Shown piece by piece: positions 1-10,933 of a stretch of DNA of 64,000 nt; the stretch's first letter is position 1; the number at the start of each line of letters is the position of its first letter. The notes under the pieces were generated by a model. That model was not told where the DNA came from. It was given only the letters and a program-made list of their open reading frames with translations, and ran no database searches. Made by a program: the position numbers and the translations under genes. Source of the DNA: Thiohalocapsa marina (GTDB lineage Bacteria; Pseudomonadota; Gammaproteobacteria; Chromatiales; Chromatiaceae); the NCBI RefSeq assembly GCF_008632335.1, contig NZ_VWXX01000016.1:1-64000 (forward strand), read 5' to 3'.

Positions 1-174
1 GGTGGCGTGAGATGGTCGCGGCGGTTGTCGGCTGGTGGCTCTGCTCCGCGTTTTCTGCTCTGCGCGCTCTGCGACTCAGCGGTTGATCAAGCCGCGGCCA
101 GCAGCGGCAGGGTTTTGTTGAGCGGCTGGCGGCTGGCGGCTGGCGGCTGGCGGCTGGCGGCTGGCGGCTGGCGG
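1..174. repeat. Direct repeat copy 1 with GGCTGGC heptamer array
   Basis: This segment recurs almost unchanged at offset 325 (copy 2). Its 3' part is a perfect tandem array of about seven GGCTGGC heptamers (roughly 124-174). No protein family is recognisable in the open frames through it, and the heptamer keeps several frames open without selection. It may be a degenerate mobile or REP-like unit. Confidence 0.8.
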
Positions 175-192
175 CTTTCGTTTTGCTGGAGA

Positions 193-309
193 CGGGCTGG
201 CGGGCTGGGTACCGGCAGTCGGGGGACGCCGTGAATCCATCCCTGGAGGCTTCACGATCGCATCCCTGCGATCGAGACCCCCGATCGCCGGTACCCAGCC
301 CGCCAGCCC
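193..309. repeat. Inverted repeat (about 34-bp arms) enclosing two small hairpins
   Basis: Arms at 193-226 and 276-309 are reverse complements with a few mismatches; the core is GGGCTGGCGGGCTGGGTACC and its complement. Between them lie two short palindromes: GTGAA...TTCAC at 231-255 and GATCGCA...TGCGATC at 256-273. This nested structure sits exactly between the two direct repeats. It resembles intergenic palindromic repeats and could act as a terminator for a gene upstream of the window. Confidence 0.75.
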
Positions 310-325
310 TGCGCAACCATTGGTT

Positions 326-499
326 GGTGGCGTGAGATGGTCGCGGCGGTTGTCGGCTGGTGGCTCTGCTCCGCGTTTTCTGCTCTGCGCGCTCTGCGAC
401 TCTGCGGTTGATCAAGCCGCGGCCGGCAGCGACAGGGTTTTGTTGAGCGGCTGGCGGCTGGCGGCTGGCGGCTGGCGGCTGGCGGCTGGCGGCTGGCGC
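326..499. repeat. Direct repeat copy 2 with GGCTGGC heptamer array
   Basis: Near-identical copy of 1-174, with only a few substitutions around 397-430. It ends about 50 bp before the smc start. It opens an in-frame upstream extension of smc (from 320), which is repeat-derived and should not be taken as part of the protein. Confidence 0.8.
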
Positions 500-547
500 A
501 AGCATTTACAGGTTGTGTGGTTTCAACCCGTTCAGTATCTTTCGTCG

Positions 548-3500
548 ATGCGCCTGGAAAAGATCAAGCTCGCCGGCTTCAAATCCTTCGTCGACCCTAC
601 CACCGTGCTCTTCCCGAGCAATCTGGCCGGCGTGGTCGGCCCCAACGGCTGCGGCAAGTCCAACGTCATCGACGCCGTGCGCTGGGTCATGGGCGAGAGT
701 TCCGCGAAGATGCTGCGCGGTGAGTCCATGGCCGATGTCATCTTCAACGGCAGCACCGGGCGCAAGCCGGTGGGCATGGCCAGCATCGAGCTCACCTTCG
801 ACAACAGCGACGGCGCCGCCGGCGGCCAGTTCGCGGCCTTCAACCAGATTGCCGTCAAGCGCCAGGTCTCCCGCGATGGCCAGTCGCAGTATTTCCTGAA
901 CGGCGCGCGCTGTCGTCGGCGCGACATCCAGGACCTCTTCCTCGGCACCGGTCTGGGCCCGCGCAGCTACGCCATCATCGAGCAGGGCATGATCTCGCGC
1001 TTCATCGAGGCCAAGCCCGATGAGCTGCGGCTGTTCATCGAGGAGGCCGCGGGCATCTCCAAGTACAAGGAGCGCCGGCGCGAGACCGAAAATCGCATGC
1101 GCCACACGCGCGAGAACCTGGAGCGGCTGGACGACCTGCGCGAGGAGGTGGGCAAGCAGCTCCAGCACCTGCAGCGCCAGGCCGCCACGGCGGAGAAGTA
1201 CCGCGCCCTGAAGGCCGACGAGCGGCGCCTGGAGGATCAGCTCACGGCCCTGCGCTGGCGCGATCTGGATCAGGACATCGGCGCCCGCGAGCGGGTGCTG
1301 GGCGAACTGGCGGTGTCGCTGGAGGCCCGCCGGGCGGAGCAACGGGGCATCGAGGCGGAGATCGAGGCCAATCGCGACGCCTTTGCCGATGCCTCGGACG
1401 GCTTCAACGCCGTGCAGGGGCGCTACTACGCCGTGGGCTCCGAGATCGCGCGCCTGGAGCAGGCGATCCAGTTCTCCCGCGAGACCCGCGCGCGGCAGGA
1501 GGCTGAGCTGGACCGGGTGCGGCGCGAGCTGGACGATGCCGAGGCCCTGCTCGAGCGCGATCAATTGCGCTTGACCGAGCTGGACGGCGAGCTGGAACGC
1601 GACCTGCCGTTGCTGGAGCAGGCGACGGAGGCCTTCGAGGTGGCCGGCGAGCGGCTGGCCGAGGCCGAGGACCGGCTGGACGCCTGGCAGTCCGGCTGGG
1701 ACCGGGTGCAGCAGGAGATCGGCGAGCCGACGCAGCGGGCGCAACTGGAGCGCGGGCGCATCAACAACCTGGAGCAGCGCCTGACCCAGGACGCCCAGCG
1801 CGAGACGCGCCTCGCCCAGGAGCGCGAACGCCTGGACACCGCGGACCTGCAAGCGCGGGTCAGCGACCTGGAGGACCGCGCCGAAGGACTGGACGAGCAG
1901 CTGGCCGCCGCCGACGAGGCCCAGGCCGAGGCGAGCGCGGCCCTGCGGGCTCAGGATGACGAAGGCCAGGCGCTGTCGGCACGGCTGGATGCCGCCCGCA
2001 CCGAGCTGCAGACCTGCCGCGGACGACAGTCGTCGCTGGAGGCCTTGCAGGACGCGGCGCTGGAGGCGGGCGACGATGCTGCCGCCGGCTGGATCGAGCG
2101 CCGCCGGCTGCAAGACGTGCCGCGGCTGCTGGACGACCTGCAGGTGGACGGCGGCTGGGAGCGGGCGGTGGAGGCGGTGCTGGACGACCGGCTCGCCGCG
2201 CTGTGCGTGTCGGAACTCGACGCCCATGCCCAGGCGCTGGATTGCGGGCCGCTGACGCTGCTGGCGCCGCTCGCTGCCCCGGTTGCCGGTCAGCTCCTGG
2301 ATGCGCCCGCAGATCCGCTTCCCGAAGGTGCGCTGCTGGCCCATGTGCGCAGTCCCTGGCCCCTGGAGAGCCTGCTGGGCGGCGTCGGCGTGGTGGAGGA
2401 CCTGCCCGCAGCCCTGGCGCGTCGCCCGACGCTGGCCCCCGGGCAACGGCTGGTCACCCGCGCCGGCGTGCTGGTGGGGCGCGACTGGGTACGCTCGCCG
2501 GCGGACGGCGCCGGTCGCAGCGGCAGTATCGGTCGGGCGGAGGAATTGCGCCGGCTGCAGGCCGCCGGCGATGAACTGGAGCAGGTGATCGACGACCTGT
2601 CGGCGCAGCAGGCGCAACTGGCGGAGCGCCGGCAGGGCCTGGAACAGGCCCGCGAGCAGGCGCTGCAGGCCGTCGGCCGCCTCAGTCGCGAGCGCGCCGC
2701 GCTGGACGCGGAACTGGGCGCCGGGCGTTCTCGGCTGGAGCATCTGGCGGAACGCCGCGGCACCCTGGACGCGGAGCTCGCCGAACTGGCAGAGGCCCGG
2801 GCCGAGGCCCTGGATGAGATCGAGACCGCCCGTGAACGGCTGCATCTGGCGCTGGAGGAGACCGAGTCCCTCACCGCTGCCCGTGACGCCCTGGCCACCG
2901 AGCGTGACACGCTGCGTGCCGAGGTGACCGCCGCCCGCGCGGATGAGGGCCGGCTGCGGGACGAGCGGCAGCGACTCGAGCTCGCCATCGAGACGCGCCG
3001 GGCCGCCCGCGAGGCGCTCACATCCGCCGTGCAGCGTGCCCAGGCCCAGATGGCCACCCTCGGCGAACGGCGCGCCGCGCTGACCGACGGGCTGGAGCAG
3101 GAGGCGCAGCCCATGGCCGACCTGCACGAGCAACTGGAGGAGCAACTGGAACAGCGCCTGCAGGTGGAGACCGAGCTGACCGCGGCGCGCAACCGCATGG
3201 AAGACCTGGATCGGCGCGTGCGCGACGGCGAGCAACAGCGCCAGCGCCTGGAACAGCAGGTGGCGCAGGCGCAAGGCACACTGGACGGCGAGCGTCTGCA
3301 GCACCAGGAACTGCTGGTGCGTCGGCGCACGCTGGAGGAGCAACTGGCCGCGCGCGAGGCGCTGCCGGCGGATCTGCTATCGGCGCTGGGCGAGGCGGCC
3401 ACGGCGGATGCCTGGGAGGCGGAACTGGAGCAGGTGCGGGCCCGAATCCAGCGCCTGGGCAACATCAATCTGGCGGCCATCGACGAGTTCAACGAACAGT

Positions 3501-4072
3501 CCGAGCGCATGCGCTACCTGGACCAGCAGCATGCGGACATCAGCACCTCGCTGGAGACCCTGGAGACCGCCATCCGCAAGATCGACCGGGAGACCCGCAG
3601 CCGGTTCAAGGAGACCTTCGATCGCGTCAACCACGGCCTCCAGCAATTGTTTCCGCGGGTGTTCGGCGGCGGGCACGCCTATCTGGAACTCACCGGCGAC
3701 GACCTGCTGGAGACGGGCGTGGCCATCATGGCGCGGCCGCCGGGCAAGCGGAATTCCAGCATCCACCTGCTTTCCGGCGGCGAAAAGGCCCTGACCGCGG
3801 TGGCCCTGGTGTTCGCCATCTTCCAGCTCAATCCGGCGCCGTTCTGCATGCTGGACGAGGTGGATGCCCCGCTGGACGACGCCAATGTCAGCCGATTCTG
3901 CGAGCTGGTGCGCTCCATGTCCGATCAGGTGCAGTTCATCTTCATCACCCACAACAAGGTCACCATGGAGATCGCCGACCACCTGGTCGGCGTCACCATG
4001 CACGAGCCCGGGGTGTCGCGGCTGGTGTCGGTGGATGTGGATGCGGCGGCGCAGATGGTGGCCGTCTCCTGA
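548..4072 (+). CDS. smc: Chromosome segregation protein SMC
   Basis: Structural maintenance of chromosomes ATPase, 1174 aa, the usual length for bacterial SMC. It works with ScpA/ScpB (encoded at 14693-16308) as the condensin that compacts and segregates the chromosome. The N-terminus carries Walker A GPNGCGKSN at residues 31-39. Long Glu/Arg/Leu-rich coiled coils flank a hinge around residues 500-690. The C-terminal ABC signature LSGGEKALTAVAL starts near residue 1075 and Walker B (FCMLDEVDAP) near 1099. The ATG at 548 is chosen because homologues begin at MRLEKIKLAGFKSF; the frame stays open to 320 only through the repeat. There is no strong Shine-Dalgarno sequence. zipA and ligA follow downstream. 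Confidence 0.97.
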   Translation: MRLEKIKLAGFKSFVDPTTVLFPSNLAGVVGPNGCGKSNVIDAVRWVMGESSAKMLRGESMADVIFNGSTGRKPVGMASIELTFDNSDGAAGGQFAAFNQIAVKRQVSRDGQSQYFLNGARCRRRDIQDLFLGTGLGPRSYAIIEQGMISRFIEAKPDELRLFIEEAAGISKYKERRRETENRMRHTRENLERLDDLREEVGKQLQHLQRQAATAEKYRALKADERRLEDQLTALRWRDLDQDIGARERVLGELAVSLEARRAEQRGIEAEIEANRDAFADASDGFNAVQGRYYAVGSEIARLEQAIQFSRETRARQEAELDRVRRELDDAEALLERDQLRLTELDGELERDLPLLEQATEAFEVAGERLAEAEDRLDAWQSGWDRVQQEIGEPTQRAQLERGRINNLEQRLTQDAQRETRLAQERERLDTADLQARVSDLEDRAEGLDEQLAAADEAQAEASAALRAQDDEGQALSARLDAARTELQTCRGRQSSLEALQDAALEAGDDAAAGWIERRRLQDVPRLLDDLQVDGGWERAVEAVLDDRLAALCVSELDAHAQALDCGPLTLLAPLAAPVAGQLLDAPADPLPEGALLAHVRSPWPLESLLGGVGVVEDLPAALARRPTLAPGQRLVTRAGVLVGRDWVRSPADGAGRSGSIGRAEELRRLQAAGDELEQVIDDLSAQQAQLAERRQGLEQAREQALQAVGRLSRERAALDAELGAGRSRLEHLAERRGTLDAELAELAEARAEALDEIETARERLHLALEETESLTAARDALATERDTLRAEVTAARADEGRLRDERQRLELAIETRRAAREALTSAVQRAQAQMATLGERRAALTDGLEQEAQPMADLHEQLEEQLEQRLQVETELTAARNRMEDLDRRVRDGEQQRQRLEQQVAQAQGTLDGERLQHQELLVRRRTLEEQLAAREALPADLLSALGEAATADAWEAELEQVRARIQRLGNINLAAIDEFNEQSERMRYLDQQHADISTSLETLETAIRKIDRETRSRFKETFDRVNHGLQQLFPRVFGGGHAYLELTGDDLLETGVAIMARPPGKRNSSIHLLSGGEKALTAVALVFAIFQLNPAPFCMLDEVDAPLDDANVSRFCELVRSMSDQVQFIFITHNKVTMEIADHLVGVTMHEPGVSRLVSVDVDAAAQMVAVS

Positions 4073-4104
4073 GGCCGCGCCCTGCCACCCACCGGCGCCG
4101 GCGC

Positions 4105-4113
4105 TGGTATACT
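4105..4113 (+). promoter_or_regulatory. Possible extended -10 promoter upstream of zipA
   Basis: The sequence TGG-TATACT matches an extended -10 element (TGn plus TATAAT-like hexamer) about 80 bp before zipA in the smc-zipA gap. No convincing -35 hexamer is present. It may give zipA-ligA a promoter separate from smc. Confidence 0.35.
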
Positions 4114-4194
4114 CAGGACCCAATGCTCAGTCACCGACCATGGGCCGAAACCTGATGATCGGTCGTTACACTTGAACCCGGGGGCAAGACCTGG

Positions 4195-7079
<2,885 letters not shown>

Positions 7080-7327
7080 GCGCGTGCGGCGATGACGGGC
7101 GGCTGAGGCCCGGTTGCGGTCAGGATGCGGGAAGGCAGGTCTTGTCGGGCGACTGATCGATCGAATACGGGCACAGCTCCGGCAAGGTCGACGCCGGCAC
7201 TCTGTTGCGGCGGTGCCGGGGCGGATGTCCGGTCGGATGCCGAGCCCAGGTTGAATGCCCTGCGTCGTGCCCAGATTTCGGACAGAATAAACGCCCGCCG
7301 CGGCTTCAACCAGGACAGGCCTATCCG

Positions 7328-7621
7328 ATGTCAGAACTCTCCACCGAACAACAGATCCTCATCGCCATGCGCAAGACCCTGTCCGCTATCGTCCGGGATG
7401 TGACCCCGCCGCCGGGCATGAAGCACCCGCTGTCAGCAACCACCATCGAAGACGTGCGCCATTGCTTTGCGCTGATCTCCGCCCGCGAGAAGGAACTGGC
7501 CGATGCCGAGGGTCGCGGCGGTGAGCGGCCCTACTACACTGACCAGCCGCCGGCGGCCAAGGTGGTGCCGATCAGCGGCCTGCGCCGGGGCAGCAACGGA
7601 TCGGAGTCCGGGGAAGGCTAG
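7328..7621 (+). CDS. Conserved hypothetical protein (97 aa)
   Basis: Small soluble protein with no recognised catalytic motif. It begins MSELSTEQQILIAMRKTLSA. The centre is rich in charged helical residues (HPLSATTIEDVRHCFALIS), and the tail contains AKVVPISGLRR followed by a Gly/Ser/Glu end. The ATG at 7328 is preferred over in-frame codons upstream because the 5' extension (from 7205) is Arg/Cys-rich and not protein-like. A weak purine run precedes it. Its position after ligA and before the carbonic anhydrase homologue gives no functional clue. Function unknown. Confidence 0.65.
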   Translation: MSELSTEQQILIAMRKTLSAIVRDVTPPPGMKHPLSATTIEDVRHCFALISAREKELADAEGRGGERPYYTDQPPAAKVVPISGLRRGSNGSESGEG

Positions 7622-7706
7622 ATGGCGCCAAGGCTGGTATGCTTGCAATACACGGGGGCTGCAGGTCGGGCCCAGCAAGCCAAGCCAGGCACTGCCGGGA
7701 GGCGAC

Positions 7707-8531
7707 ATGGCTGTACCGCGGTATCGAGACAGACCAACACACCGTGCTCCGGTCGCGGGGTTGGCCCTTGGTCTGGTGGTCGGGCTGCTGGCAGCACCGG
7801 CCTGGTCCCGTCCGCCGGTTGTAGATGTCGGCTCCACGGCAGCCGACTGGGGCTACGGCCCGGACAATGGCCCCGATCGCTGGGGACAGTTGTCGCCGCA
7901 ATTTGCTGCCTGCAGCACCGGTGGGTCGCAGTCGCCGGTCGCCCTGCAGCAGGCGGACGCAGTCGCCGCGCCCTGTGTGCCGTTGCGTTTCCGCTATCGC
8001 AGCAGTCCGCTCTACGCCACCAACGACGGCAAGGCCCTGCGCCTGGGCTACGACCGGAGCAGTTTCCTGGTGGTGGACGGGCTCAGTTACGAGCTGGTCG
8101 AGCTGCGCTTTCATGTACCCGCCGAGCACAGCATCGATGGTGGTGTGGCCGATGGGGAACTGCAACTGATCCACGCCAACAATCGCGGCGACATCGCCGT
8201 GGTCTCGGTGCCGCTGGAAGCGGGTCGTCGGCCCAACCGCATCCTCAAGCGCATCCTGGAGCATGCCCCGACAGCCCCTGGAGAGCGTTATCACGGGCGC
8301 AACGTCGGGGTGAACCCCCTGTTTCTGCTGCCGACGCGTCGGCACTACTACACCTACGTCGGGTCGCTGACGCGCCCGCCCTGCACCGAGGGCGTGCGCT
8401 GGTATGTGATGGATACGCCGCTCGAGGTGGACGCAGCGGATTTGCGGGCCCTGGGGCAGATCGTCGGAGCCAATGCGCGACCGGTGCAGCCGCTGAACGG
8501 ACGCGCCATCACTAAGGTCTGCGATCTGTAG
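7707..8531 (+). CDS. Secreted alpha-carbonic anhydrase-like protein lacking zinc ligands
   Basis: Alpha-class carbonic anhydrase fold, 274 aa. The start has a strong GGGAGG ribosome site, and an N-terminal signal peptide (ALGLVVGLLAAPAWS) predicts export to the periplasm. Family landmarks are WGYGPDNGPDRW, SQSPVAL, PAEHSIDG and GSLTRPPCTEGVRW. Two of the three zinc-binding histidines are replaced: the usual FHFH is LRFH (Arg134 in place of His94, His136 kept), and the His119 position is Gln153. The Thr199 equivalent (Thr222) and the two cysteines that normally form a disulfide are present. Normal CO2 hydration is therefore doubtful, and it may be a binding protein like carbonic anhydrase-related proteins. 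Confidence 0.88.
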   Translation: MAVPRYRDRPTHRAPVAGLALGLVVGLLAAPAWSRPPVVDVGSTAADWGYGPDNGPDRWGQLSPQFAACSTGGSQSPVALQQADAVAAPCVPLRFRYRSSPLYATNDGKALRLGYDRSSFLVVDGLSYELVELRFHVPAEHSIDGGVADGELQLIHANNRGDIAVVSVPLEAGRRPNRILKRILEHAPTAPGERYHGRNVGVNPLFLLPTRRHYYTYVGSLTRPPCTEGVRWYVMDTPLEVDAADLRALGQIVGANARPVQPLNGRAITKVCDL

Positions 8532-8676
8532 GCAGAACGCTGATCCATTCCCATTCAGCGTTCTCGTAGCCTGTGCTTATTGCTGGCCAGGAGGTCAGCA
8601 ACTGTGTGATCCCTGGGGCAATCTCCAGCGTTGCGGCCGGGAAGTTTGCGGGCGGCTAAAGGATGAAAGCCGCCAG

Positions 8677-8710
8677 CCGGGAGTTCGGTTTCCCTGACCG
8701 ATTCTCCCGG
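8677..8710. terminator. Hairpin between convergent genes
   Basis: CCGGGAG...CGGT pairs with ACCG...CTCCCGG around a short loop, between the carbonic anhydrase homologue (plus) and the PpiC-type gene (minus). The placement suits a bidirectional terminator, although there is no clear U-tract. Confidence 0.5.
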
Positions 8711-8746
8711 CCGGCTGCCCGGCCGAACGCCACGATCGCATGGCGA

Positions 8747-9613
8747 TCAGTCCTTGTCAGGCGTCGCCTCGGCGCCGTCGTTCTTCAGCACCACGACGTC
8801 CTCGTTCAGCTCTACCTTGGCCTGCTCGCGCAGCGAGGACAGCGCCTCGGTCAGCTTCTGGCGGCGGACGGCGGCCTCCAGCGTCGGTCGGGCCTCTTCG
8901 AACGACGGCGGCTCGGCGGCGCGGGTCTCTTCCAGCAGGATCACGTGCCAGCCGAATTGGGTCTGCACCGGTTGCTCGGTCCAGCTGCCTGGCTCCATGG
9001 CGCTGACCGCATCGGAGAAGGGTTTGACCATCTGACGCGCGTCGAACCAGCCGAGGTCGCCACCCTTCTCGGCGGTGGGCCCGAGGGAGTGCTCCTTGGC
9101 CAGGGACTCGAAGTCCTTGCCCTTCGACTTGTCCAGCTTGGCGATCAGGTCCTCGGCCTTGGCCTTTTCGTCCACCAGGATATGGCGCGCCTTGTATTCG
9201 GTGCGCTTGGCCTGTTCCTTGAACCGCTCGTAGGCCTCCTTCAGTTCGTCCTCGCTGGCCGGGTTCTCGTCGGCGATCTGCTGCAGGGCGGCATTCGACA
9301 GGATCATCATGCGCTGCAGCTGCAGTGCCTGTTGTACGTCGGGCTCGTCGCCGAGCTTGCGCTTCTCGCCCTCCTGGGCGGCGACGACCAGGCTCAGGAA
9401 CTCGTTGAAGGCCTGCTCCTGCAGTGCCGGGTTGTTCATCTGCTCGCCCTGGGCGCGCTGGGCGAAGAAGATGCGGAACAGGTCCAGGGCGTAGGGCTGG
9501 CCGTTGATGGTGCCGATCAGGGTCTGATCGGTCTCGATGGTCTCCTGCGCGGAGGCGGGGAGGACGACCAGGGCGGCGCTGAGCATCAGCGACAGTGGCA
9601 GTGCTGTTTTCAT
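8747..9613 (-). CDS. Periplasmic parvulin-type peptidyl-prolyl isomerase
   Basis: PpiC/SurA-like foldase, 288 aa from the ATG at 9613. That start has an AGGAAG ribosome site and gives a clean signal peptide (ALPLSLMLSAALVVLPASA). A helical SurA-N-like segment (residues about 25-130) precedes a parvulin domain containing EYKARHILVDEKAKAEDL, LGPTAEKGGDLGWF and the end motif TQFGWHVI. A C-terminal helix follows. It probably assists folding of exported or outer-membrane proteins. yciI and yciB lie upstream on the same strand. An in-frame ATG 57 bp upstream is less likely because it would bury the signal peptide. Confidence 0.9.
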   Translation of the reverse strand: MKTALPLSLMLSAALVVLPASAQETIETDQTLIGTINGQPYALDLFRIFFAQRAQGEQMNNPALQEQAFNEFLSLVVAAQEGEKRKLGDEPDVQQALQLQRMMILSNAALQQIADENPASEDELKEAYERFKEQAKRTEYKARHILVDEKAKAEDLIAKLDKSKGKDFESLAKEHSLGPTAEKGGDLGWFDARQMVKPFSDAVSAMEPGSWTEQPVQTQFGWHVILLEETRAAEPPSFEEARPTLEAAVRRQKLTEALSSLREQAKVELNEDVVVLKNDGAEATPDKD

Positions 9614-9726
9614 GGGTCTTCCTGTTGTGGTGGGTTGAGTTGCTGAACGGATGTTCGGGTGCATAGGCATGGGTGCGCGCGTTCCGGTTTGCGTGCTTAT
9701 TTTGCGCGCATCTCAGGCGTGCGGAC

Positions 9727-10029
9727 TCATGCCGGGAGCACCTTCAGAAAGGGTTTGACCTCAACCGACTGATACACGCCGGCGGCACGGTAGGGGTCCG
9801 CGTCCGCCCAGGCCTGGGCGGCGTCGAGGTCGTCGAACTCGGCGACGATGAGCGAGCCGCTGAAGCCGGCCTCGCCCGGGTCGGCGGCATCGATGGCCGG
9901 CAGGGGCCCGGCGAGCACCAGTCGGCCTTCCGACTGTAGCGCCTGGAGCCGTTTCAGGTGCTCTGGACGGGCTGCCCGCCGCGCGGCCAGGCTGTCGGGA
10001 TTGTCGCGGGGCATGATGGCATACAGCAT
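9727..10029 (-). CDS. yciI: YciI family protein
   Basis: Small dimeric alpha/beta-barrel protein of the YciI family, 100 aa. It begins [20 protein letters not shown] and contains [11 protein letters not shown], the AGPLPA segment and the [12 protein letters not shown] motif, with the conserved His and Asp the family proposes as active-site residues. Its cellular substrate is not established. A good ribosome site (AAGGAAG) precedes the start. It follows yciB on the minus strand, as in many gammaproteobacteria. Confidence 0.92.
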   Translation of the reverse strand: MLYAIMPRDNPDSLAARRAARPEHLKRLQALQSEGRLVLAGPLPAIDAADPGEAGFSGSLIVAEFDDLDAAQAWADADPYRAAGVYQSVEVKPFLKVLPA

Positions 10030-10053
10030 GGGGTCACTTCCTTGAGATTTTCG

Positions 10054-10758
10054 TCAGGTGGTGGTCGGTGGGGGCTGGTCCGGCTGGCCGCCCTTGCCTG
10101 CCTCGTCGTCATTGCGGATATGCCGGGCGATGTAGAACGCCTGGGCGATGACGAACAGTGCTGTCAGCCCCATCATACCGAACAGCTTGAAGTTGACCCA
10201 GACCGCCTCGCTGGCGCTGGCGGTATCGCACAGGGTCTTCACCGCGCCGGTGTAGAGTGATGCGCACTGGGACAGGTCCACCTCCGGCGCGCCGGTGGCG
10301 GCGACCAGATCCTGTTTCGCCTGGAAGAATCCGCTCCAGAAGTACACGACATAAAGATTGACCAGGCCGGAGAAGGCGAAGAAGCCCGCCCAGGCCAGGT
10401 TCAGCCGACGCCAGATCCCCTGTGGCACATCCACCGCCTGGCTCATCATGCGCTCCACCAGGGTTCGCTCACCGATGAACTGGCTGCCCAGAAAGGCGGC
10501 ACCGAACAGCCAGTTGACCAGGGTCGGTTTCCACATGACGAAGATCGGATCGCGCAGGGCCAGCGTCAGCCCGCCGAAGACGGTGAGCAGGCCCAGGGTG
10601 ACCAGATGCATGCGCTCGGTGCGCTTGTGGCGCAGGCGGAACCAGGCCACCTGCGCCGCTGAGGCGGCAATGGCAACCACGGTCGCTGCATAGATGCCGT
10701 AGAGCTTGTAGGCGACGAAGAACAGGATGACGGGAAAGAAATCGATCAGGAATTTCAT
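10054..10758 (-). CDS. yciB: Inner membrane septation protein YciB (IspZ) with loop insertion
   Basis: Multi-pass inner-membrane protein of the YciB/septation protein A family, linked to envelope and septum maintenance, 234 aa. Recognisable segments are MKFLIDFFPVILFFVAYKLY, FGGLTLALRDP, WKPTLVNWLFG, LNLAWAGFFAFSGLVNLYV and VNFKLFGMMGLT. E. coli YciB is about 179 aa. Here an extra stretch of about 40 residues (142-184, with Cys165 and Cys177) splits the conserved region before WVNFKLFG, and a Pro-rich tail is added. The insertion sits between membrane helices and could form an extracytoplasmic, possibly disulfide-bonded loop. Confidence 0.9.
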   Translation of the reverse strand: MKFLIDFFPVILFFVAYKLYGIYAATVVAIAASAAQVAWFRLRHKRTERMHLVTLGLLTVFGGLTLALRDPIFVMWKPTLVNWLFGAAFLGSQFIGERTLVERMMSQAVDVPQGIWRRLNLAWAGFFAFSGLVNLYVVYFWSGFFQAKQDLVAATGAPEVDLSQCASLYTGAVKTLCDTASASEAVWVNFKLFGMMGLTALFVIAQAFYIARHIRNDDEAGKGGQPDQPPPTTT

Positions 10759-10933
10759 GCTTGCGTCCGGCGGCGGTGTTCGCCCCAGGATCCGCCGGCC
10801 TGCCTGTCGGCAATGCCGGGGGCGGGCCCGGATTCCAGTGGCCGCCGACTATACCAGCCCCGCTCGGGCCAACGCAGCAAAAAACCTACAAACCGTTTCG
10901 GCGCCGGGTCGCGGATCGGGTAGAATGCACGCC

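Noticed and set aside
124-174. Possible CRISPR-like array
   Set aside because: Perfect tandem heptamers without spacers, so a simple satellite and not CRISPR.
320-547. A 76-residue N-terminal extension of SMC
   Set aside because: Entirely encoded by the direct repeat and heptamer array; known SMC proteins start at the ATG at 548.
506-3343. A 945-codon open frame antisense to smc
   Set aside because: Shadow of a GC-rich coding sequence; Leu/Gln/Arg-rich, no domain, and smc on the other strand is certain.
8663-9646. Plus-strand frame of 327 codons over the isomerase gene
   Set aside because: Leu/Gly-rich antisense shadow; the minus strand has a signal peptide and parvulin motifs.
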